From the IMG/VR virus record IMGVR_UViG_3300034198_013414, positions 1 through 43,262 of that record: a stretch of DNA of 43,262 bases; one strand, given 5' to 3'. Source of the stretch: a virus. The notes beneath the pieces were generated by a model that had not been told where the DNA came from, made no database searches, and saw only the letters and a list, made by a program, of their open reading frames with translations. Below, in pieces: positions 25,419 to 30,391 of the stretch. Position numbers and translations under genes: made by a program. Position 1 is the stretch's first letter. Each line of letters opens with the position of its first letter.

Positions 25419-25449
25419 TGACCCATCGCAAGGTGGGTCATTCTTTCTT
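25419..25449 (+). terminator. Rho-independent terminator, GCAA loop
   Basis: TGACCCATC / GGTGGGTCA with GCAA loop, then TTCTTTCTT. Almost the same hairpin recurs at 29779. Confidence 0.88.
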
Positions 25450-25451
25450 AC

Positions 25452-25527
25452 ATACACAAATAGTATGACTTAACTTGTGGCACGTTACCTATAATTCATA
25501 GGAACGATTTCAACCAGGAGGTTTGCC
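25452..25527 (+). promoter_or_regulatory. Box A/box B unit and leader type 1, gap -1
   Basis: ATACACAAATAGT (25452-25464), box B TATGACTTAACTTGTGG (25464-25480), then a leader with CCTAT-AATTC-ATAGG and AGGAGGTTTGCC. This leader is nearly the same as that of the gene at 26446 although the two proteins are unrelated. Confidence 0.7.
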
Positions 25528-25884
25528 ATGTTGAACGTTATTCTTGTCGCTTTGATGGCTCTTTGCTTCGTCGTCGGCCTTGTTACTCTTTTCTTCCCCT
25601 TCGGGAAGGAGAGCGTCAAGACTGTCAACGTTGCTCCTGCCGTCAAGTCTGCTGCCCAGGTCTCCCTTGAGGAGATTAGGGATCAGGCTCGCAAGGCTAC
25701 TGCAGAGGATATCCAGGTGTTCGTCGCTTGGTTTGAGGGGTTCCACGGCTACAACCGTGAGATCCCGTCCTCTATCCGCTACCAGCACATGCTGGAGTGG
25801 AGGGAAATCACGGATAAGCTCCACAAGGAGCTTCCGGCTGACCTGGTTCAACCCTGGTTCAGCATTGTTCACAACTGGCGTTAG
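25528..25884 (+). CDS. Membrane-anchored small protein, 118 aa
   Basis: Start ATG 25528 with AGGAGG seven bases upstream. Residues 3-25 form one membrane helix (VILVALMALCFVVGLVTLFF), then a basic turn and a soluble helical domain of about 85 residues with several Trp. The likely topology is a short outside N-terminus and a cytoplasmic domain. No family recognised. Single-gene cassette. Membrane-located host modulation is possible. Confidence 0.75.
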   Translation: MLNVILVALMALCFVVGLVTLFFPFGKESVKTVNVAPAVKSAAQVSLEEIRDQARKATAEDIQVFVAWFEGFHGYNREIPSSIRYQHMLEWREITDKLHKELPADLVQPWFSIVHNWR

Positions 25885-25896
25885 AGATTAGCTCTG

Positions 25897-25925
25897 GCTC
25901 GCTGTAATGGCGAGCTATCTTTTCT
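25897..25925 (+). terminator. Rho-independent terminator
   Basis: GCTCGC / GCGAGC stem with a 7-nt loop, followed by TATCTTTTCT. Confidence 0.82.
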
Positions 25926-25928
25926 AAG

Positions 25929-26041
25929 ATACTCAAATAGTATTATGGGTTAACATGTGGGAGTTGGTAATCTTACTAGCTTCAAGTCCTGGGAATTGTC
26001 TCGGGCAGGGTGAAATTCCCTTCCAACCAACGGAGGATAAG
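25929..26041 (+). promoter_or_regulatory. Box A/box B unit and leader type 2, gap 2
   Basis: ATACTCAAATAGT (25929-25941), box B TATGGGTTAACATGTGG (25944-25960), then an 80-nt leader containing TCGGGCAGGGTGAAATTCCC and GGAGGATAAG. The same leader type precedes the gene at 26847. Confidence 0.7.
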
Positions 26042-26305
26042 ATGAACAAGAGCATGATCCAGATGAGCGAGATTGCGGAGACCTGCTGGGCAACCTTCAA
26101 TGATTCTGTTGACAACAACGGTATCAAAGAGGGTTCCCATGAGGAGCTTCGGAACACGCTTAGCACGATCAAGGTCGAGATCTCCCGCCTCAAGGACATC
26201 GAGGCCAAGGACGGTTCCTCCTGGGACCTGGACAAGGAGATGAACGCGAGCTGGCAGCTGGTTCGCGCCATCGAGAACGCCTTCATTAAGGCGATGTACA
26301 AGTAG
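26042..26305 (+). CDS. Unknown small protein, 87 aa
   Basis: ATG 26042 follows GGAGGATAAG directly; the frame extends upstream into the leader but the conserved leader and ribosome site fix this start. The protein is acidic, helical, with heptad-like Leu/Ile/Val spacing in the middle (ELRNTLSTIKVEISRLKDIE), so a dimeric coiled coil is likely. No membrane segment. Family unknown. Confidence 0.72.
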   Translation: MNKSMIQMSEIAETCWATFNDSVDNNGIKEGSHEELRNTLSTIKVEISRLKDIEAKDGSSWDLDKEMNASWQLVRAIENAFIKAMYK

Positions 26306-26336
26306 TAACTAGAGCTCACGCTCTGGTCAAGCTCTG

Positions 26337-26360
26337 GCCCCTTCGGGGGCTATCTTTTCT
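26337..26360 (+). terminator. Rho-independent terminator, TTCG loop
   Basis: GCCCC / GGGGC with a TTCG tetraloop, then TATCTTTTCT. Confidence 0.85.
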
Positions 26361-26363
26361 AAC

Positions 26364-26445
26364 ATACTAACAGAGTACTACTATGAGTTAACATTTGGCA
26401 CACTACCTATATTTCATAGGAGTGATTTCAACCTGGAGGTTTGCC
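26364..26445 (+). promoter_or_regulatory. Box A/box B unit and leader type 1, gap 5
   Basis: Divergent box A ATACTAACAGAGT (26364-26376), box B TATGAGTTAACATTTGG (26382-26398), leader with CCTAT-ATTTC-ATAGG and GGAGGTTTGCC, the near twin of the leader at 25481-25527. Confidence 0.68.
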
Positions 26446-26646
26446 ATGGATAAGTTGAAGATTGAGATTCGGAACTGCAATTCCCTCATTTCCGTCAACC
26501 TTCTCGCGGATGATGTCCGTTTCCACAGCCAGTACGGCTGGGGCAACAGCTACTGCCGGGATATGGAAGAGAGGCGCGAGGAGATCAAGCGTGAGTGCGC
26601 CCGTCGCGGCTTCTTCAATCCTGCTGGGCGTAATCCCTGGCATTGA
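26446..26646 (+). CDS. Unknown small protein, 66 aa
   Basis: ATG 26446 after GGAGGTTTGCC. Starts MDKLKIEIRN; its first 17 coding bases are the same as those of the lipoprotein gene at 28388. The rest is charged, with two cysteines and a basic end (NPAGRNPWH). Soluble. Family unknown. Single-gene cassette. Confidence 0.7.
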   Translation: MDKLKIEIRNCNSLISVNLLADDVRFHSQYGWGNSYCRDMEERREEIKRECARRGFFNPAGRNPWH

Positions 26647-26699
26647 TTGATTGAGAGCTTGATCCTTTGAGCCCTTGAGTCAGCTTGTATTAGCTTAGG

Positions 26700-26733
26700 T
26701 GGCCTGTCCGAGAGGATGGGCCATCTTTTCTTA
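26700..26733 (+). terminator. Rho-independent terminator, GAGA loop
   Basis: TGGCC / GGCCA and inner TCC / GGA stems around GAGA, then TCTTTTCTT. Confidence 0.8.
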
Positions 26734-26734
26734 T

Positions 26735-26846
26735 ATACTTAAATAGTATGAGCTAAAGTGTGGAGGTTCAAATTTTCTATGAACTTCAAATCCTGAGAGT
26801 GTTCTCGGGTGGGGTGAAATTCCCTTCCTTTTCAATGGAGGATAAG
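26735..26846 (+). promoter_or_regulatory. Box A/box B unit and leader type 2, gap -1
   Basis: ATACTTAAATAGT (26735-26747) overlapping box B TATGAGCTAAAGTGTGG (26747-26763); leader with TCGGGTGGGGTGAAATTCCC and GGAGGATAAG as before the gene at 26042. Confidence 0.7.
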
Positions 26847-27074
26847 ATGATGATCACGACCGAGATGCAGTTGCTTGAGGTTGAGACCATGGTGAACGGT
26901 GTTGTCATTGACACCACTCCCCACCCCGGCCGTGGGTGGAAGAATCTTGTGGCCTTTGGGCTGCAGCACCACGGCATCGAGGGTGGCACCCCTGTGCGCC
27001 TTCGACTGTTGATTCGGTTCAGCGTGTTTGGCACTGAGGTGCTCCATCATGTTGAGCAGGATTTCAACTGGTAA
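26847..27074 (+). CDS. Unknown small protein, 75 aa
   Basis: ATG 26847 follows GGAGGATAAG; a second ATG comes directly after it, so either may be used. The product alternates beta strands with a Pro/Gly/His/Trp loop (TTPHPGRGWKNLVAFGLQHH) and ends HVEQDFNW. Small beta-rich fold, soluble. Family not recognised. Confidence 0.7.
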   Translation: MMITTEMQLLEVETMVNGVVIDTTPHPGRGWKNLVAFGLQHHGIEGGTPVRLRLLIRFSVFGTEVLHHVEQDFNW

Positions 27075-27098
27075 TAACTGGTTGATGGACTAGAGGAT

Positions 27099-27140
27099 TG
27101 CCCCACTTTGGCTTATGCTAGGGTGGGGTATTTCTTCTCT
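27099..27140 (+). terminator. Rho-independent terminator, long loop
   Basis: CCCCAC / GTGGGG stem with a 17-nt loop, then TATTTCTTCT. Confidence 0.75.
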
Positions 27141-27142
27141 AA

Positions 27143-27229
27143 TACTTACAGAGTTCTGCTATGAGTTAATATATGGCAGATTCTACCCCCTGCCCAGTGC
27201 GCCACACTGCAACCTTCAAGGAGGATAAA
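27143..27229 (+). promoter_or_regulatory. Box A/box B unit and leader type 3, gap 5
   Basis: ATACTTACAGAGT (27143-27155), box B TATGAGTTAATATATGG (27161-27177), leader with GGCAG / CTGCC and CAGTG-CGCCA-CACTG hairpins, then GGAGGATAAA. The gene at 29390 has the same leader with a compensatory base-pair change. Confidence 0.72.
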
Positions 27230-27472
27230 ATGAGCAACAACACCAACGAGACGACCCCCAAGACAGAGGAGGATCGTCTTCTCGACTGGCTGTCTCAGGC
27301 TGCGGCCTGGACTGCCTTCGAGAACCGCGGGAGCAGATGCGGCTACCAGGTCGCACGTGGCGTTTACAGCGCCATGACCAGCTCGCCCCCGGAATACCGG
27401 CTCTTCGCGAGCATCCACAAGGCGACTGGGTTCAATCGTCGCGCTCTCTACCTGTACGTTCCGTTCAGGTAA
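27230..27472 (+). CDS. Unknown small protein, 80 aa
   Basis: ATG 27230 after AAGGAGGATAAA. The first 15 residues are polar (Asn/Thr/Glu), then an amphipathic helix (DRLLDWLSQAAAWTAFE), then a basic, aromatic C-terminal half. Soluble. Family not recognised. One-gene cassette. Confidence 0.7.
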   Translation: MSNNTNETTPKTEEDRLLDWLSQAAAWTAFENRGSRCGYQVARGVYSAMTSSPPEYRLFASIHKATGFNRRALYLYVPFR

Positions 27473-27509
27473 AGAGCAACGGCTCACCTTAGGGTGGGCA
27501 AGGGAACAT

Positions 27510-27539
27510 GGCCCGTCTTTGGACGGGTCATTTTTTCTA
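27510..27539 (+). terminator. Rho-independent terminator
   Basis: GGCCCGTC / GACGGGTC with TTTG loop, then ATTTTTTCT. A second hairpin GCTCACC / GTGGGC lies just upstream (27482-27499). Confidence 0.88.
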
Positions 27540-27541
27540 AG

Positions 27542-27630
27542 ATACTTAAATAGTATGACTTAGAAGGTGACATGACATGGCGTAAACTGCAGATTCGCAG
27601 AGCGCTAACCTAACGTAAAGGAGGTTTGTT
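27542..27630 (+). promoter_or_regulatory. Box A/box B unit and leader, gap -1
   Basis: ATACTTAAATAGT (27542-27554) overlapping a divergent box B TATGACTTAGAAGGTGA (27554-27570); the leader ends AAAGGAGGTTTGTT before the start. Confidence 0.65.
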
Positions 27631-27921
27631 ATGGACTCGATGATGTGGTTGCGATTGATTTTCGCCGTCATTCTTCTCGGGGGTGCAGGAACGGGTTTCA
27701 TGATCCTGTTCTGCGGGCTTGTTGACGAGGAAACTCGTCAGCAGGCTCGCAAGATTCGCGCCTCTGTCCGTGCTGCCCGTAAAAAGGCAAGCGAGGCTCG
27801 GAAGAAGGCCGCCAAGAAGAAGTGGCATAACAAGCGGGACTACTGGTTCCGCGAGTTTGGGTGCTGCCCTTCGCAGGGCAACAGCAAGGCCATCACGGAC
27901 CACTTGGCTAACAAGCCTTAG
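27631..27921 (+). CDS. Membrane protein with basic coiled tail, 96 aa
   Basis: Start ATG 27631 with AAAGGAGG upstream. Residues 6-30 are a membrane helix (LRLIFAVILLGGAGTGFMIL and after). Residues 35-70 are an Arg/Lys/Ala-rich helix with repeated RKKA units, likely to bind nucleic acid or the negatively charged membrane face. The end holds GCC and aromatic residues. Positive-inside topology puts the basic tail in the cytoplasm. Family unknown. Confidence 0.72.
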   Translation: MDSMMWLRLIFAVILLGGAGTGFMILFCGLVDEETRQQARKIRASVRAARKKASEARKKAAKKKWHNKRDYWFREFGCCPSQGNSKAITDHLANKP

Positions 27922-27942
27922 GTCCACAATCAGGGAAGCTCT

Positions 27943-27971
27943 GGCTCACCGCAAGGTGGGCTATCTTTTCT
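27943..27971 (+). terminator. Rho-independent terminator, GCAA loop
   Basis: GCTCACC / GGTGGGC with GCAA loop, then TATCTTTTCT. Confidence 0.88.
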
Positions 27972-27974
27972 ACT

Positions 27975-28062
27975 GTACTTAAATAGTTCAAGTAGTGTGG
28001 GTTAAAGTGTGGTGATATAGCCCCGCATTTCGTTGGGGAATATTACTAGAAAGGAGTCTGTC
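27975..28062 (+). promoter_or_regulatory. Box A/box B unit and leader, gap 8
   Basis: GTACTTAAATAGT (27975-27987), box B TGTGGGTTAAAGTGTGG (27996-28012); leader hairpin CCCC / GGGG, then AAAGGAGTCTGTC. Confidence 0.68.
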
Positions 28063-28263
28063 ATGGTTAAGGTTCTCTGGAACATTGTCCGCGTCTTCGT
28101 TCACCTCTTGAATATGTTCTTCGCTGGTTGCCTCATGGACAACTGGCTTCGGGTCGCCGGCCCCGAGAACCTGTTCAACGCTCTCGGCACGTTCGCAACG
28201 ATCGTGCTGATCGGCATGGCCATCGTGTCCTCGCTGTTTTGGCAGTATGGATTCGATGACTAG
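28063..28263 (+). CDS. Two-helix membrane protein, 66 aa
   Basis: ATG 28063 after AAGGAGTCTGTC. Two hydrophobic helices, about residues 4-24 (VLWNIVRVFVHLLNMFFAGC) and 40-60 (ALGTFATIVLIGMAIVSSLF), joined by a polar loop; ends in acidic residues. Small integral membrane protein of unknown role. Membrane proteins of this size in early phage regions often alter membrane function or exclude other phages, but nothing specific points there. Confidence 0.72.
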   Translation: MVKVLWNIVRVFVHLLNMFFAGCLMDNWLRVAGPENLFNALGTFATIVLIGMAIVSSLFWQYGFDD

Positions 28264-28290
28264 AGGATGAGGTAGACTGCATCATCGAGT

Positions 28291-28315
28291 GGCTCGCTTA
28301 GGCGGGCTATTCTTT
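28291..28315 (+). terminator. Rho-independent terminator, TTAG loop
   Basis: GCTCGC / GCGGGC with TTAG loop, then TATTCTTTG. Confidence 0.82.
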
Positions 28316-28320
28316 GAACA

Positions 28321-28387
28321 ATACTTAAACAGTCCTATGGGCTAAACGGTGAGATGGGTAATGTCACCCAAACCGAAAGGAGATCTC
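28321..28387 (+). promoter_or_regulatory. Box A/box B unit and leader, gap 2
   Basis: ATACTTAAACAGT (28321-28333), box B TATGGGCTAAACGGTGA (28336-28352), leader hairpin GGGT-AATGT-CACCC, then AAAGGAGATCTC. Confidence 0.68.
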
Positions 28388-28648
28388 ATGGATAAGTTGA
28401 AGATCGCGTTGCTTGCCTCGCTCCTCACCGCTTGCTCCAGCAACAACACGCTCCCCGTGCCGACCACCGGTACGATCGAGCCGAAGGTTGCTGGGTACTG
28501 CGTTGAGGACGAGCTTGTTGAGATCGACTGCAGCCTTAGCGGGGAAACCCGTTGGCGGTGGTGGATTGTAGACTTCTCTGCGACTCACCCACACCCGATG
28601 AGTGACGTGCCTAACGGCACGCCACTCCCGGTATGCGGCGACAAGTAG
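28388..28648 (+). CDS. Small lipoprotein, 86 aa
   Basis: ATG 28388 after AAAGGAGATCTC. The N-terminus is a lipoprotein signal: MDKLK, a short hydrophobic core ALLASLL, then the lipobox LTAC at residues 13-16 and SSNN after it. The mature part has three Cys (YCVEDELVEIDC and VCGDK) and a Trp-rich stretch RWRWW. It would be lipid-anchored on the cell surface side of the membrane. Phage-encoded lipoproteins are known to block receptors and exclude superinfecting phages (T5 Llp, for example); that role is inferred. Confidence 0.75.
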   Translation: MDKLKIALLASLLTACSSNNTLPVPTTGTIEPKVAGYCVEDELVEIDCSLSGETRWRWWIVDFSATHPHPMSDVPNGTPLPVCGDK

Positions 28649-28663
28649 AGAGCAACCCGACGA

Positions 28664-28690
28664 AAGCCCCGTAAGGGGTAAGTAATCGAC
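28664..28690 (+). terminator. Hairpin with TAAGTAATC tail instead of a T run
   Basis: GCCCC / GGGGT with GTAA loop at the place where other cassettes have terminators, but the tail is TAAGTAATC. The same odd tail follows the hairpin at 29268. Confidence 0.55.
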
Positions 28691-28691
28691 A

Positions 28692-28773
28692 ATACATAAA
28701 TAGTTGTACTGCTATGAGTTAATCTTTGGCCAGCTTTGGGATAATGTCGTCCCCACTCGTAAAGGAGTTAGCC
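28692..28773 (+). promoter_or_regulatory. Box A/box B unit and leader, gap 8
   Basis: ATACATAAATAGT (28692-28704), box B TATGAGTTAATCTTTGG (28713-28729), leader ending AAAGGAGTTAGCC. Confidence 0.66.
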
Positions 28774-28953
28774 ATGGACAAGATTCTTGTCAAGATCCTC
28801 GCCCTGTTTCAGATCGAGCTCATCGTCCTCCTCACGGAGGAAGAGGAGTTTGCCTGGGAAAGCGACATCGCCGACGCCCTTTGGGGCTGTGACTGCCTCG
28901 CGTGCCGCCAGTCGGTGCGTCGTGGTGGTTGGCTTGCTGACCGCAGCGAGTAA
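28774..28953 (+). CDS. Unknown small protein with CxxC, 59 aa
   Basis: ATG 28774 after AAAGGAGTTAGCC. Residues 4-20 are hydrophobic (ILVKILALFQIELIVLL), then an acidic stretch EEEEF, then GCDCLACRQSV with a C-x-C-x2-C arrangement that could bind metal, and a basic end. The N-terminus might be a membrane or amphipathic helix. Family unknown. Confidence 0.7.
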   Translation: MDKILVKILALFQIELIVLLTEEEEFAWESDIADALWGCDCLACRQSVRRGGWLADRSE

Positions 28954-28979
28954 CTAGAGCGATTGAGGATAGATAGGAT

Positions 28980-29011
28980 GGCTCACCCTGAGGAGGTGGG
29001 CTATCTTTTCT
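28980..29011 (+). terminator. Rho-independent terminator
   Basis: GCTCACC / GGTGGGC with a 7-nt loop, then TATCTTTTCT. Confidence 0.82.
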
Positions 29012-29014
29012 AGG

Positions 29015-29097
29015 ATACACAAATAGTAGTATGGGCTAGGCTGTGGGCATACATAGCTTTACACTTCGTAAAGAATGATGCCAAACTGGAGAATGTC
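29015..29097 (+). promoter_or_regulatory. Box A/box B unit and leader, gap 2
   Basis: ATACACAAATAGT (29015-29027), box B TATGGGCTAGGCTGTGG (29030-29046); leader with CTTTAC-ACTT-CGTAAAG and an outer GGCAT / ATGCC pairing, then ACTGGAGAATGTC. Confidence 0.66.
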
Positions 29098-29244
29098 ATG
29101 AAGAATGCAATCGCTACCGCCAGCTTCCTCCTCGCAACCTGCACCCTCGGCTGGAGCTTTGGCTCTGGCGTGATGGAGCCGGTCTGCGCGGGTCTTCTGA
29201 TCCTGTCCTGGATCGGCATCTCGTGGAGCTGCATGCAGGACTAA
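29098..29244 (+). CDS. Small hydrophobic protein, 48 aa
   Basis: A short ORF from ATG 29098, supported by CTGGAG at correct distance and by its place in a promoter-leader-gene-terminator cassette. Sequence begins MKNAIATASFLLATCTLGW, a lipobox-like LATC included, and a second hydrophobic stretch AGLLILSWIGISW follows. Either two membrane helices or a cleaved or lipidated peptide. Function unknown. Confidence 0.65.
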   Translation: MKNAIATASFLLATCTLGWSFGSGVMEPVCAGLLILSWIGISWSCMQD

Positions 29245-29267
29245 GAGCTGAGGTTGAGGTAGATGAA

Positions 29268-29298
29268 AGCCCCACTGCAAGGTGGGGTAAGTAATCTA
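29268..29298 (+). terminator. Hairpin with TAAGTAATC tail
   Basis: CCCCAC / GTGGGG stem followed by TAAGTAATC, like 28664, in place of the usual T-rich tail. Confidence 0.55.
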
Positions 29299-29300
29299 TA

Positions 29301-29389
29301 GTACTTAAATAGTCCTACTATGAACTAGAAGATGGCAGATTCTACCCCCTGCCACGGTGCGCCACACCGCCTTTCCAATGGAGGAAACC
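29301..29389 (+). promoter_or_regulatory. Box A/box B unit and leader type 3, gap 5
   Basis: GTACTTAAATAGT (29301-29313), box B TATGAACTAGAAGATGG (29319-29335), leader hairpins GGCAG / CTGCC and CGGTG-CGCCA-CACCG, then ATGGAGGAAACC. The G-C pair in the second hairpin replaces the A-T pair of the leader at 27178-27229. Confidence 0.7.
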
Positions 29390-29752
29390 ATGTGCAAGAA
29401 GATCAATGATGTGACGGATAGCGCGCTCCTTATCTCCTTCCCCCCCACCCTTCCCGTCTCGGTCTACAAGACGGAGATCGTCGAGGCCCTCAAGGCCATC
29501 GGCTGGAACCACGTGGCGGCTTCTTTCAGCGGCGAGATCGACACCGTCAAGGTCTCGGTGCACCGCAAGACTCTGGCCAAATGCCAGTTGTCAGAGGAAG
29601 CTCGCTACTCTCTGGCCATGGCCAAGGGTCCCGACCTTCAGTCCAACGAGGACTGGCTGACCACCGCTACCCCCTGCCGCTATGCGGTGGGCAACCTCTA
29701 CTGCAACCTCAAGACTGTGGTCGAGGCTCGTACTGGGGCCTGGCGGAAGTAG
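29390..29752 (+). CDS. Unknown protein, 120 aa
   Basis: ATG 29390 after GGAGGAAACC. Mixed alpha/beta, soluble, five Cys. A segment TEIVEALKAIGWNHVAASF followed by GEIDTVKVSV looks like a small ferredoxin-like or swapped beta-alpha unit, but I recognise no family. Single-gene cassette with its own signals. Confidence 0.7.
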   Translation: MCKKINDVTDSALLISFPPTLPVSVYKTEIVEALKAIGWNHVAASFSGEIDTVKVSVHRKTLAKCQLSEEARYSLAMAKGPDLQSNEDWLTTATPCRYAVGNLYCNLKTVVEARTGAWRK

Positions 29753-29778
29753 AGAAAGGGAAGAGAGACATCACTGAG

Positions 29779-29811
29779 TGACCCATCGCAAGATGGGTCA
29801 TTCTTTGAAAC
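29779..29811 (+). terminator. Rho-independent terminator, GCAA loop
   Basis: TGACCCATC / GATGGGTCA with GCAA loop, then TTCTTTG. Near copy of the terminator at 25419, one stem base pair changed from G-T type to A-T type. Confidence 0.85.
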
Positions 29812-29910
29812 ATACTTAAATAGTACACTAGTCTGGGCTAAACAGTGAAGTAAAGATCCTTTTACTCACAGCGCTGTACTGCATACAGCATTACCACAAG
29901 GAGTCTACAG
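29812..29910 (+). promoter_or_regulatory. Box A/box B unit and leader, gap 7 (exception)
   Basis: ATACTTAAATAGT (29812-29824), box B TCTGGGCTAAACAGTGA (29832-29848) with ATG replaced by CTG and a gap of 7, outside the three-step series. Leader has GTAAA / TTTAC and CTGTAC-TGCATACAG elements, then AAGGAGTCTACAG. Confidence 0.62.
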
Positions 29911-30198
29911 ATGCATTTCTGTAAATGTCTTGAGGTGCTTCCCATCCGGGTTGCTATCGTCCATATTGCCGAAGAGGCAGTAGAGCTTTTCGAGGTTAAA
30001 AACCTTGAAGAACTCAAGGACGAGGCTTCCGACGTGATGTGGGGAATTGGCCGGCTTCTCGGAGCTTTGGCTAATAAACCCTACATCTCGGTTTGGGGTG
30101 ACACTCTTCACCTTCGCAAGGTGGAGGCTCGCATGGCCGAATACGGCTGTGTGCGCAGCAAGCGTCACCTCAAAGATGGGGAGTGCCCGTCTCCCTGA
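29911..30198 (+). CDS. MazG-like nucleotide pyrophosphohydrolase, 95 aa
   Basis: ATG 29911 after AAGGAGTCTACAG. The pattern AEEAVELFEVKNLEELKDEA followed by SDVMWGIGRLLG matches the MazG-type all-alpha NTP pyrophosphatase fold: an E-E-x2-E helix and a downstream D-E-x2-D helix provide the magnesium-binding acidic residues. Such enzymes hydrolyse NTPs or dNTPs to monophosphates; phage versions are proposed to lower alarmone or clean nucleotide pools. The C-terminus is short and basic, ending near GECPSP. Only one domain is present, as in phage forms. Confidence 0.7.
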   Translation: MHFCKCLEVLPIRVAIVHIAEEAVELFEVKNLEELKDEASDVMWGIGRLLGALANKPYISVWGDTLHLRKVEARMAEYGCVRSKRHLKDGECPSP

Positions 30199-30264
30199 AA
30201 CGGGAGGTGCCTGATGGGGTGGTGCCCATCCGAGAGTTGCTTCTTGGGAACAGAAAAGCACGTC

Positions 30265-30290
30265 TAGCCCGCGTTAAGGGCTATTTTTTC
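30265..30290 (+). terminator. Rho-independent terminator
   Basis: TAGCCC / GGGCTA with a 7-nt loop, then TTTTTTCTC. Confidence 0.87.
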
Positions 30291-30294
30291 TCTA

Positions 30295-30391
30295 ATACTC
30301 AAAGAGTTGTATAGTTATGGGTTAAATTGTTTTACTTTACTCAAATAGTCCAAAAATAGTCGTCAAAAGAATACTATGGGCTAAACAGTGG
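30295..30391 (+). promoter_or_regulatory. Tandem box A/box B promoter units before the giant non-coding region
   Basis: First unit: ATACTCAAAGAGT (30295-30307) and TATGGGTTAAATTGTTT (30316-30332), gap 8. Second: TTACTCAAATAGT (30337-30349), an extra AAAAATAGTCGT, and TATGGGCTAAACAGTGG (30375-30391), gap 25. It is the only doubled promoter in the window and points into a region without genes. Confidence 0.65.

Noticed and set aside
25140-28335. A conserved peptide (like GSFFLLYLNSMG) read through terminators and boxes A and B
   Set aside because: The frame is open at many sites, but stops interrupt it at 26364, 27140, 29297 and 30290, and the DNA motif explains the similarity.
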